This document shows, piece after piece, positions 1-11,070 of a stretch of 64,000 bases of DNA. The notes below the pieces were generated by a model. The model made no database searches and was not told the origin of the DNA. It saw nothing but the letters and a program-made list of their open reading frames with translations. Source of the DNA: Rhizophagus irregularis (taxonomy: Eukaryota; Glomeromycota; Glomeromycetes; Glomerales; Glomeraceae); NCBI RefSeq assembly GCF_026210795.1, contig NC_089447.1, positions 2,234,501 to 2,298,500 on the forward strand, in the 5' to 3' direction. The translations under genes and the position numbers were made by a program. Position 1 is the first letter of the stretch. Every line of letters begins with the position of its first letter.

Positions 1-2184
1 GTGAATACGTATCCAGTTTTCCTTCATGGTTGGTAAATTTTTTTTATGCATTTTTAACTGGTATCTATGAAAAAAAAATGGCTATTGTAAATCAAAGACG
101 AAAAGCAAGAAATATATCAATAAAAGCTAATGATCCAGTTCAAATTACCAAAATTGTTTCATTATTCTTATCCATTTTGATTAGCATTACCTTTCCTTCA
201 CTTCAAATCTGGTTTTCTACAATAATTGCCAGCCTTACACGAAAACCAAAAATGGCGGGTGATTTAACAAATCTTCTTGCTGTCTTAAAAGTTTTATCTC
301 ACTGTAAGGAACATGAACGAAGATTAGAAAAAGAGAGAATGAATAAAGTAGATCCAACAAAGCGTTTAAAAAAAAATTCTTACTTTTGGAATCTAGCCGT
401 AATAGACAATATAGACTTTAAGGAAAAAACTTTTTCCTATGGCAATATATTTGACATTACACGTGGCACATCACATGCAACTCTTCGAATGGTATTTTAA
501 ACACCTTTACAAACTCCTATTATTGAAACTAAACACGATGAAAAAGCATTGGTATCTCATCGAATTTTTGGAATAAATGTCACTGCACAGAAAATATTAG
601 ATCTTTATGATGAAATATTAGATGAATGTTTAGGATTTTATTATTCTAATAATGATCATGAAAACTTACAATTTGAGACAAATTTTGATATTTCTACAGT
701 ACATAAAAAACTTATTGAAAGAATGGATCGAGGATGTTTTGGAGACCCACAGCATGTAGTAATTTTGGAAGCGGGTGGTATTCCAAATACAAATGAGGGA
801 ATCTTTAATGCAGCAAAAATGTATAAAAATGATTTTTCGTTAAGTTCTGATGAATATTTGGATATCGTTGCTGATGAATCTATATTTCGGCGGTTAATAA
901 ATTTACGAAAAGAGTGGCCAAACCTTCGACCTATTCTTGGTTCATGGCATACTAACAAAGATATGGCATCAGCTCTTATTAGTATATTCTCAAGCTTACG
1001 GAATTTTTGATTTAGCTGCTGCAGTTGGAGTCAAATATATAGACAAATTGGAGAAGGTTGTTGACTATCGGGCTACAGTCCGGATTATAGAATTAATTTG
1101 GGTTTCAGTTGGTATAGCTTTACGAATACATTTAAAGTCAAAAAATATGCATAAATATGATATTATGGATGACAAATATGAAGAATACCAAATACTTAAA
1201 ATCTGGTATTTATTTTATAATTGGGCGGGTTTATTTATTGCACATAGAATTGGTATTCGAATAGGAAATTTTAATATTCAAAAGAATACTTTAGCTGCTT
1301 TTAGTCCCCTGCTTCCTTCAGCTGGAAAATCTAATTATGCTCAATCGGTTTCACATTTCTTTGGAATTCTTGAACAATACCCCAAATTAGAGGAAAAATT
1401 GCAAGTTGCAGGGTCTTTTAAAGTATCAGAAGATAGATTTGGACATTTTATGGCATTTGACGAAGCTCTAGAAACATTCGGAGTAAAATTTATTAAGCAG
1501 AATGTTACAGGTAATGTTATAGATCAGGAAAACCTTAAGCGACAAGTGAAAGCATCTCAGTCAGAGTATGAACGAATAGAATTATTTTTGAATGAATATT
1601 TGCATAACAATACCTCTACTAATCATGAACGATCAACAAATTTAAGAAAAGATGAAATGTGGAGTTTGGTGGAGAAATTGTTGATAGCTTTTGATACCAA
1701 AGATTTCAATCATTATAATCAAACACATGATCTTTTCCATACTTCATATCCAAAAGAGATTCATGCTGATGGAATAAGACGATTAAAGGAATGCTATAAG
1801 CGGGGACTTCACCGTATACATCTCATATATGCACAAGAAGTGTTAAAAAAGAAAAAAATTGATACTACAGGACGAAGGGTAAAAGAAGTATTAGTTACCA
1901 AATGTAAAGATATTGAAAAACCTCCCAGAAAAAGAAAAAACACAAATATTTTAGATAACCAACCTGGATCATCTGATGAAGCCACCAAGAAGCGAAGTAC
2001 GTCGAATTCCATCAAAAGAAGCTGTTGAAATACTTGCCCCGATGGTGGCCCATTAACACCACCTACTAAAGAAGAAGTACAACGATATCTTGCTGCACTT
2101 GAAGGTATATCTTCATCTTCAGATATTTGGGACGCAGCTCGATTAACTCAGTATTATAAAAATCGACATAAAAAAGCTAAATAA
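1..2184 (+). pseudogene. Decayed gene of an uncharacterised repeated protein family (5' end outside window)
   Basis: The frame is open from the first bases of the window, so the true start lies upstream. Three pieces belong to one protein. The first frame runs to an in-frame TAA at 498-500 and continues in the same frame after it. A frameshift falls near 990-1005, and the downstream frame runs from there to a TGA at 2026-2028 and then on, still in frame, to TAA at 2182-2184. Recognisable blocks are YGNIFDITRGTSHATLRMVF, VVILEAGGIPN, LRPILGSWHTNKDM and a basic C-terminus. I remember proteins of this kind as a large repeated family in Rhizophagus, perhaps related to DUF6589, but I cannot assign a function. 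The 498 stop fits a CAA-to-TAA change. No terminal inverted repeats were found. With two stops and one frameshift it is probably not functional. Confidence 0.6.
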
Positions 2185-2679
2185 TGGCAAGGAAAACGGT
2201 TAATAACAATATTTGAAATTATAAAATAAAAAAAAACATTTTAAATAAAAAAAACCTTATATTTGTTTACTAGTTAACTACATACTATATTATTTAAAAT
2301 TACAATGTCACTTTAAAGCTCTATTATCCGTTATATATCAAAACTAATATTAGTGATAGTGTATGCGACTCAACTGGACTCGCAAATCTGGGTACTTACA
2401 AAATTGTAATATTTCTTCCGTTTGGAGAATCCTTGCCATAAGTACGAAAATTAAGACCATATTTAACTAATTAAAATAAGACCAGAAGCAGAAAAAAGTA
2501 AGAAATTTCTTTAGAAATGTATAGTTTGAAACTTGGAAAACGAAGTTTATTTAGAAAGAATTCGCAGTTAATATATGACAATTTGACGTTAATATATTCC
2601 CTAACTTCTACGAATGATTGTTACACAAAACAATTTAATTAATGATCTGCACTCAATCAGACATATCGCCTGACTGTTA
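2185..2679. other. Non-coding AT-rich stretch
   Basis: About 500 bases between the decayed gene and the hairpin repeats. I see no reading frame of interest, RNA gene or clear repeat boundary. The left end of the MITE copy that begins near 2680 was expected here, but its terminal inverted repeat is not recognisable. Confidence 0.4.
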
Positions 2680-3199
2680 ATGGTTTTTGTGTAATAACTC
2701 TGCCAATATTGATCCTAAAGAGACGATCTTACCACCATTCGATTCGTCTTGATGAGACGGTTCTAATGGTATAAAATACATCGAAATCCAATTACTAGAT
2801 TAATTTCCAAAATTAAAAAAATATTAATGGTTTTTGTGTAATAACTCTGCCAATATTGATCCTAGAGAGACAATCTTACTACCATTCGATTCGTCTTAAT
2901 GCGACGAATCTAATGGTATAAAATACATCGAAATCAAATCACTAGATCAATTTCCGAAATTAAAAAATATTAAATGGTTTTTAAGTAGTAACTCCGTCAA
3001 TATTGATCACAGAGAGATAAGCTTACCACCATTCGATTCGTCTTGATGAGGCGATTCCAACGAGCTATTGATTGTCATTTTACAATCACTAGGTACCGAG
3101 AAATTTAGCAAAATGTTAAATGGCGCAGTAAACGTAAATCAAGAAATATAATAATGCTGATGCTTAACATTTTGTTGAATAACTCATCAGCCAGTGATC
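2680..3199 (+). repeat. Tandem hairpin repeats, left part of a MITE split by LINE-A
   Basis: Three units of about 146 bp follow each other. Each contains a near-perfect hairpin of the form ACCATTCGATTCGTC, a short loop, then its inverse ending AATGGT (at 2734-2770, 2881-2917 and from 3028). The same order of units, including the stretch up to TGTTGAATAACTC, recurs at 37090-37640. The right part of this element continues at 15554-15831, beyond the LINE-A insertion. Confidence 0.75.
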
Positions 3200-3216
3200 G
3201 CAAAAGGATAAAACTA
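3200..3216. repeat. Left target-site duplication of LINE-A
   Basis: The 17-mer GCAAAAGGATAAAACTA is present here and again at 15537-15553, flanking LINE-A. The paralogous MITE at 37610-37640 shows the uninterrupted site (AAAAGGATAAAACTACCACC), which confirms the insertion point. Confidence 0.85.
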
Positions 3217-3359
3217 AAAAACTAAAAAAACTCTCTCCTGTTGCCTTCACGACAATATTGCGACAAAAAATAAAAAAGATTTTTTCGAAGTATTTTTATT
3301 ATTTACTTCGCGTTACTATTAACTATTACATATTTTAGTTCTCCCTTCTACTTCTAGCT

Positions 3360-5361
3360 ATGACAACCAAACGAAACGCTAAAGCTTCTGGTTCTTCTGC
3401 TCCAAAACGTCCTGCCCAGAGTCCTCCTTCTGGCAACGTTCAAGGTCAAGGTTCTTCTGTTTCTACTTCAGGTTCTACTTCGCAACCTTTGACCGACAAC
3501 TCTGCAAAACGCACACGGGTATCTTCGAACCCGTTATGGACCAAGACAATATTTTGACTCCTCCTACTTCTCAGAATAATACTTCAACTTCGCTTCCTCC
3601 TCCCGTTGATACCAACGCGTCCCCTTCAGCTCCTGACTTTGGTACCTCCCTTGAGGACTCCCAACACTCCCCCTCTAACTCCACAGACAAAGGAAAATCT
3701 GTAGAAATTTTGCCTCCTGAGCCTGAACGTGCCGCGTCTCCCGACGCGTCTACTGCCACCATACAATCTTCCCCCCTTCGCTTTTATGCTGCGGCTGCGC
3801 CCTCCACTATCGAAGGATTTTGGACCCACTACAAGACCAATCGCGAAGCTTGCGACGCGACTGATCGTGAATTCTCCTCTTTTTCCTCTTATGGTAGTAA
3901 GGCTACCACTCAAGGATCAGGCGACACTAAACTTATCGTTGTCTACTTTCGTTCCAAGCCCGATATGGAAAAAGCTATTGCTGCGCCTATCACCTCCCTG
4001 CATGATCTACAGTTTCACGAACATGACCCATCTGCTAAAAAGGCAGATGAACAACTTCGTACCCTGGTAGTTACCGACATCCCTCTGCTGTCACCTGATG
4101 CACAATTAAGGGGCACCTTTTCCCGTTATGGTATTGTTACCTACTGCCGTACGCGTCTTTCAAAACTTTATCGAACTGCGTATATAGTTTTTGACTCCGC
4201 CACCTCCCTGGACCAATTTGAAAACACGTGGGCCGTTCTTCGACGGACATCGCTACGCGTCGCTCGCCTCCTCTCATTCACCTGACCAACGCGCTATTAG
4301 GCGCGCTCATGTTGCACTTCTTGCCGGCCTCCCTCGCGGTTCTGTTGCCGCTGATCTCTCTGAAATTGCCGAAGAAGTTTCCGCTAAAAGCGTCAACATT
4401 CCTTTCTCTTACAACTCTTATACACCCAAACCTTATGCATATGTACATTCTTCCGTCGCTACTAAAGAGTCAGCTGCTTTTGTATTACTTTGCTCTCAAA
4501 TCTATTGGCCTTACCTGGCACGAACCTACTGAAGTCTCTTCTCTTTGTCATCGTTGTGGCCGCCCCGGTTGTAATCCGGACAAATGTGCTTCATCACGTG
4601 CCCCACAACGTCCTTCTCGCCCATGGTCTAGCAATGATAAATTGCGTGAATTATATAACAAACACTTACCTCCCTCCCATCCTGCTAAACGTCACAATCG
4701 TTTTGCGCGTCCTGCTAATTCTACACATGCATCTTATGCTGATGCCGCTGGTAGAAAAGTTCCTTCCCAATCACAATCTCGCCCTAGATCTTCACGTTCG
4801 CGCTCTCGTCCTGACAATCGTCGTCATCCTCATCAACCTTCTCTATCTGAGTTGGATCACGACATTGCTGCAATGGATGTTCCGCCTTTGATGGATTGGC
4901 AACACATTACTGAACAAATTACTATTATACTCGAAGAAATTACTCACCTCACCACAGAATTTGCCCAACTTCAACATCGTGTCAAATGGTTGGAAGATCA
5001 ACACTCTTCTTCTCCTTCACCTATCCCCAAATTCCCGCAACCTCAGGATCCCCTTGTTCCTGTACCTGAGCCTATGAATCAAAGATGGGATAATGATGAA
5101 TCCTCTGGTCTTCGACGTCTGAGTAACAACCTTATGGATTTTAGTTCTCTTTCTTCGCCGCCAAATGGCCCCAATTTTATTGCTCAATCGCATATTCCTC
5201 TCCCTCCCCTTATGAGCATGATCCCTGGTCTCGCTACTTCACCACAAGATCGACTCTCCTCTCTTACTGCTACTGTTACTGAGCTTACTAAAACGGTTAA
5301 ACAAGGCATGGCTCAACAACAACAATTCTTGGCTGCTCGCGATACCGTGAACTCCCAATAA
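3360..5361 (+). pseudogene. LINE-A ORF1 protein (RRM-like, zinc knuckle, coiled coil), frameshifted
   Basis: Starts at ATG 3360 after about 140 bases of 5' UTR. The N-terminus is Ser/Pro/Thr-rich and low complexity. An RRM-like fold is suggested around 4055-4290 (LRTLVVTDIPLL... YGIVTYCRTR ... TAYIVFDS). A CCHC-type knuckle lies near 4545-4595 (CHRCGRPGCNPDKC), followed by an RS-rich basic stretch and a predicted coiled coil near 4905-5000. Such ORF1 proteins bind the LINE RNA and accompany it as an RNP. The protein is spread over several frames, with shifts near 3540, near 4230 and between about 4480 and 4520, so this copy does not encode a complete ORF1p. ORF2 follows 55 bases after its stop. 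Confidence 0.75.
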
Positions 5362-6604
5362 TTATTGATTACTATTATTCTCCTTTACTACTTACGCTCT
5401 TTATCATAGTGTAGTAATGATGGATAACAAAAAACATAATTTTTCCCCTCACCCTTCTCCTCTTATTAAATTCGGTCAAATTAATGTCAATGGTTTATGT
5501 TCTCCGGTTCGACAACAACATTTGCTTAATTTCTTTCTTCACTCATCTTTTGGTGCTTTGTCTTTGAATGATACTCGCCTTTCCCCTTCAAATGCTAAAT
5601 TTCTTTTTAAAAATGAACATTCCCTACATCATTTTAGGTCATATTGGGCCTGTTCGACTTCTTCTCGTCCCCATGATGGTGTTGGTATTTTGCTTCGAAA
5701 TCCCCTTTATAAACATGTACAAACAATTGATTCTTGGGAAGGTCACCTTCTTAAATTAGACTTATTTTTTCATCAAACAAAAATTTCAATTATTTCTTTG
5801 TATTATCCTCCTTCTGGTTCCGTTCATCAATCCATTTGTAATGATCTTATTGCCAAACTTCTTTCTTGGCTCGATCATGCCTGTACTAATAATCATTTTG
5901 TAGTTATTCTTGGCGACTTTAATATTGATGAGATCGCCCACTCTAACTATTCACCCAATCATTTTAAACTTCTTCGTTTACTTTCTTCTCGGTTTTTTAC
6001 CGATCATCAAGCTCATTCCACTACCGAAGGTCCTGATCCTACCTTTTATCATGCCAATGGATCTTCTAGACTGGATTATATTTGGTCTTCGCCTGGTTTT
6101 CCTGCTCCTGGTCTTTTCTCACATGTGGTTACTTGTCCCTATCTTCTGGATCGTCCTTTTACTGATCACAAAGTTCTTACAACTGTTTTTGACTTCAGTT
6201 CTTGTCTGGCTATTTTAGCTAAATCTCGTCTTAAACAAAAAAAAGAAATGCGTACTATTTTCTCTTATACCTCCACTTCAGTTGAACAATGGAATAATTT
6301 TACCGCTGAAGTTGATGATTCTCTTGGAGTATATTTAGACAAGCAATATCACCCTAGTTTTGATTTCTCCTCTCTTTCTCTTGATCGTATGTGGCATGCA
6401 TTGAAAGCTGCTATATTTAGTGCTGCTATTGAAACATTACCCTTTCAAAAAGTTTCTAATACACACCGACATTTGTACTCTCCTGAATTAACTAAACTTA
6501 TTGCTATTAACAAGTTTTTAGACCGATTTCTATTTCGCCTTACTACTCGTCATTCTAATCGACCTACTCAAATTGCGCAAATGACTGCTGCTTTGCTAAG
6601 GTTG

Positions 6605-6765
6605 CTTGCCGAAACCTGTTTGGCCTAATGCCGAAAGGTGAAACCTCTTATATAGTGCCGAAACGCCGAAACGCCGAAACTGCGAAATCTGTCAAAATTG
6701 CGAAACTGCCGAAACATGCCGAAACCTCTATAATAGGTTTCTCCGTAGTTTCGGCATAGTTGATC
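6605..6765. repeat. Left subterminal GCCGAAAC motif cluster of the hAT element
   Basis: The octamer GCCGAAAC or its near variants occurs about eight times, some in direct tandem, with inverted copies at the inner edge. A matching cluster lies at about 10918-11070. Clusters of short subterminal repeats are the usual binding sites of hAT transposases, so these are likely transposase-recognition sites. Confidence 0.75.
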
Positions 6766-7104
6766 ATAAGATTTGCATATAGTTACGCCAAGTTACACCA
6801 ATTAATAATATAATTTAGATGATCAAATAATCTACAGATAAAAGATTAAACTTCAATATTTTACCGTCGTCTTAGTTCTTTTAAGCTTTATCTAGTGTTA
6901 GAATTTTCATTTCTAACTCCCATATTAATATTATGATATTACACGTTTTTACAGTTTTTTTTTAAGGGGCTTATATTCATTAAAGGAAAATGCGTAACAT
7001 GCATTTAATAAACCCAATTCCGTCATCTCCTTTAACACTGAACTAAAGTTTCTTTTACTTTCTTCCGTTTTCTTAATAATAATATTAATAATAAACTGTT
7101 TCAA

Positions 7105-9404
7105 ATGACTGATCACATAGAAGATTCACCCATTAAAATGAAAAATAGAGGAGGTCGGCCACCTAATAGCATTTGGGAAGATATTAATAAAGGAGAAGCT
7201 GTTGGTTCTGGCAAATTTGCCGCCTCCTGCAAGTACTGTAAGAATACATGGTCATGCGGTGAAGTTTCAAAGCTCGAAGAGCATCTTTCAAACCATTGTC
7301 CAGATGCGCCAGCAGCAGTTGTTAGAAGGTATATGACTAAAGTAATGGAACGGCAAGATAAGTCCAAGTCATCCAAAAAAGAAAATACTCTGAAGGTCAA
7401 AGTAACATGGATGATTACCGCTGATTCAACAGAGCTTAACGAACAAAGATGTACACGAATTAATCGTGCATTAGTTAAATTTTTTATTGCGTGCGGAATT
7501 GCGTTTAGAGTAGTGGAACATCCCTTTTTCATCAATTTTATAAAAGAGCTTAATGCCGGGTACAATACACCAACAAGGGAAGTATTAGTAAATCAACTAC
7601 TTGAACGTGAATTAGCTCAAGTGAACTTCAAAGTTAATTCTGAGCTTGAAAAGGAAACGAATTTAACGTTAGGTTTGTTAAATTAAATAGGCTATCATAC
7701 GTCATTTTTATTTAATCTTACTTACTATATAATATTAATTTATAATTTAGCCTTTGATGGTTGGACGTCTGGTACACATCGTTCAATTTGGAACTTCATT
7801 GTAATGACTCCGTCGCGTAAAGAATATCTTTATCAACTTTCTGATTTGTCTGAAAATTCGCACACTGCAGAATATCTAGTTACGGTAATTGAAAAGGTTA
7901 TAGAAGGTATTGGAGAAGATCGAATATGTGCTGTAGTTTCCGATAATGCGGCCAATGTTCGTAATGCACGAAAAATTATACATGAGAATCATCCAAAGAT
8001 TGAGAATGTGCGATGCGTTGCACATTCTATCAATTTAATTGCATGCGACATCGTCGAGAGAAGTTTGGGGAACGTTTATTAAAACGTGTTAATATTTTGA
8101 CAACCTTTTTTAGAAGTTCTCATCAGGCTAATGCAAAACTTGCTCAAATAGTTAAAGAAAAAGGAATTAGTGGAGGAGGATTAAAATTATATTGCAAGAC
8201 ACGCTGGACTACTGCTAGTGAATCCGTAAATTCAGTAATAAATTTGGAATCAGCACTAGAAGAAATGGCCAGCGATCACGATAAAGTGCTAACAAATGAT
8301 AAAATAAAACCGATTATTCAATCGAGAAATTTTTTTTCAAATTTACGAGTTCTTGGGTTTGTTCTGGATCCTCTAAGAAAAGCGGTACTTTCATTAGAAT
8401 CGAGAAGAGCTACACTTGCAGATTGTTTCCTGAGCTTGGCAAGACTTGCAGCTACATTAAAAAAGTTACCCAAATCATTAAATCCTGCATTCCGAAGTCA
8501 TTGTATCAAAGTAATAAATGAAAGATTTGATGAATTCAATGATGATAAGTATATTACTTGTTTTTTTATGGATCCCAGATTTAGAAACGCGCCACTTAAA
8601 AAATGCGCCCTCATGAGAATTATCAAATGTGCAGCTTCAATCGGGAAAAATTTAGGTTTCGACCGTTACGAAGCTGAAACTTTATGTGATCAAATACAGA
8701 AATATATTAATGAGCAAGAGCCATTTGACCTAGATATCGGTTTTGCTAAAGATAATCCCGTGAATTGGTGGAAATATATTAATACCGAACCAGAACCAGA
8801 TGTCCTGCCAAGAATTGCAAGTTATCTATTTGCAATATGTCCTAACTCAGCAACTTGCGAACGTGGATTTTCGACTTTAGGATGGCTATTTCATAAACGT
8901 CGCTTAAATCTTAATGTGGATAAACTAGAATCCATGTGCAAATTAATTTTGTATTGGAAATCCAATTCAAAAACTGAACTTGGATTTTATGGAATTGATC
9001 AAAAAAAGAATACTCGTCTTAGTGATGATGAGATCAATATACGTATTGCAGAAGCTTTTGCAGAAGATGACGATGAGGAATATAATGAGGAGCAAGCTTC
9101 TACTCAGAGATTAACTACAAGCGGCGAAACAATACCTGAAGACAATTGCCGTGTAGTAATCGAAAGTCTATGGATTGATCAATTTGTTAATTTATCGCAT
9201 GATTCAATTACTAGTGAAATTGGCGATATTCCAAGAGATATATTGGATGATTCAGATGAAAATAATGCGGAAGATGATGAAGTTGATGATAGTGGTAATA
9301 ACAAGAGACCCGGAGAAGGTGACTATGATTATGATATAGATGATGTATTAGGTATGGATGACGGTGATAATAATGACGATAATTATGATGATAATGAGGA
9401 ATAA
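7105..9404 (+). CDS. hAT transposase with BED zinc finger (one intron, one apparent frameshift)
   Basis: About 740 codons. The N-terminal BED finger shows IWEDI, CKYCKNTW and HLSNHC. An intron at 7673-7750 (GTTTGT...TTTAG) joins NLTL to AFDGWTSGTH, the first catalytic Asp block of hAT enzymes. The second is CAVVSDNAANVRNA, followed by CVAHSINLIA and KTRWTTA. The C-terminal dimerisation block contains CERGFSTLGWLFHKRRLNL with the catalytic Glu. An Asp/Glu-rich tail ends the protein. Between about 8060 and 8075 the frame shifts by one base, so this copy is probably inactive unless that is a sequencing error. It excises and inserts the element by cut and paste, binding the TIRs and subterminal repeats. 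The start ATG is preceded by an AT-rich leader. Confidence 0.85.
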
Positions 9405-9576
9405 TAATAATGAGAAATAATTACAATAGTTAATCCAATGAGAATTAATTCTAATATCATGTGATTTAAATAATGATACTATTTAGGAAATAAATGATGT
9501 AATTATGCAGGGCAAAATATTCGCGATCAAAGTCCAGTTAACATATAATTATGCAGGCAATGCAGGCAATTGTAAT

Positions 9577-9735
9577 TTTATATTATATTTTAAAACATTG
9601 CAATTTAATTAAGGAATAAGGATAAGCATATTATATTTTAAAAATAGTGCAATTTAATTAAGGAATAAGGATAAGCATATTATATTTTAAAAATAGTGCA
9701 ATTTAATTAAGGAATAAGGATAAGCATATTATATT
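9577..9735 (+). repeat. 49-bp tandem repeat, about three copies
   Basis: A unit ending GGAATAAGGATAAG repeats with a 49-base period between the two genes of the hAT element. The last two copies are identical. It probably arose by slippage or unequal exchange. I see no coding capacity. Confidence 0.8.
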
Positions 9736-10073
9736 AGAATCAATAAGTTTTAAGGACTTCGTTAATTAAATTTATTACATTAGATCAATAAATTTTAAGA
9801 ACTGCGTTACAAAAAAAAATTTAGAACTGCGTTAATTAAATTTATTACATTAGAATCAAAACTGTGTTTATTTTGTTACAAATACTTTAATTATGTAGAA
9901 TGTTATTATGTTCATCAGTTCATGTTTTAAACATTATAACGAATTTTAAAATTATTATAAATATTATGAAATTTGAATTTTTTTTTCGCAATTCAAAACC
10001 AAATTGTATTTTAATTTTCAAATTGTATTTAATTTTCAAATTTCAAGTTACGAAAAAATCATAAAAATAAAAA

Positions 10074-10748
10074 ATGGCAGCATTAGTACCTTTTGTCCCA
10101 CCACCACCACCAGTATTCCAATGGACGATTAATGCAGCTAGGCAATTAATCGCGGAGCGAAGAAACTTACATCAGCAATTCGAAAGAATTGCAAACCGTC
10201 ATCATGTAAATGCATGGACAATAATAGCAAATAGGGTGTTCGTTGCAACGGGATTTGCAGCGACACCCAGGCAATGCCAAACAAAATGGAATGCCCTCAA
10301 ACGAGGTTATGAAAACCTCAGTAGGATAATAAATAATAATGATGACGACATTCCTATTATAAGCCCAAATAGTTTCGATAGAGCGTGTTTTGCTGATATG
10401 AACGATGAATTCTGGTTACAAACCGGTAATTATTATTAATTATTATTTTAAATTAATTTTATTTAGGCAATTCATTCAATTCATTAATATTTTTATTGGA
10501 TTTTAGATCTGTTTAGACGAGAGTATCGACGGCAGCATGATGCGCATGATCGACGTCGATATGAATATAGATTGCGAAGGGAAAGAAGAAGGTCGCGATC
10601 TAGGTCTCGATCAAGAAGTAGATCAAGAAGTAGAGATAGAAGACGAGATAGAAGTAGAGATAGAAGACGAGATAGAAGTAGAGATAGAAAACGGGACAGA
10701 AGTAGAGATAGAAGAAGAGGTAGAAGCAGGTCCCCACATAGAAGATAA
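10074..10748 (+). CDS. Trihelix/MADF-like DNA-binding protein with SR/RD-rich tail, second gene of the hAT element
   Basis: Exon 1 (10074-10425) starts with MAAL and carries a Myb/SANT-like trihelix domain. The spaced tryptophans are visible in FQWTINAAR, NAWTIIA and QTKWNAL, with the helix end KRGYENLSRI. An intron at 10426-10506 (GTAATT...TTTAG) is inferred because the downstream frame becomes one long Arg-rich tail of alternating RS, RD and RR repeats, ending at TAA 10746-10748. The total is about 144 residues. Myb-like accessory proteins are normal in PIF/Harbinger elements, where they bring the transposase to the nucleus and the ends. I know of none as a standard part of hAT elements. 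A role as targeting partner or RNA/nuclear-speckle-binding protein is inference. It could also be a captured host gene. Confidence 0.7.
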
Positions 10749-10917
10749 AGATATTATTAAATTTTAATTTTTATTATATTTTTAATCGTGTATTTTATTA
10801 GTTTAATATTAAATATTATAAAATAAATATTTACATACAAAAAATCATATTGTCTTTAATCTTTATTCTTATAAATTGTTTAAATGCCGAAACTCTAATT
10901 AAATCATATAGAAAGTA

Positions 10918-11070
10918 TTGCCGAAACGCCGAAACAGTTTCGGCAAGTTACGGCAGTTTCGCGATTTTGATAGGTTTCGCAGTTTCGGCATTTCTTGATG
11001 ATTTCGCGAAACTAGTTTCGGCAGTTTCACGTATGCCATTCTGCCGAAACCCTCTAGTTTCGGCAAGCAA
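10918..11070. repeat. Right subterminal GCCGAAAC/GTTTCGGC cluster of the hAT element
   Basis: Dense copies of GTTTCGGC with some GCCGAAAC, mirroring the left subterminal cluster. Likely transposase-binding region. Confidence 0.75.

Noticed and set aside
2680-3199. CRISPR-like array (regular hairpin repeats)
   Set aside because: Units are about 146 bp long and conserved along their whole length; there are no short repeats with unique spacers, and the organism is eukaryotic.
10537-10767. Acidic DEIEVEIEDE-type open frame
   Set aside because: Shadow of the Arg-Ser/Arg-Asp tail in the neighbouring frame, which joins by a good splice site to the trihelix exon.
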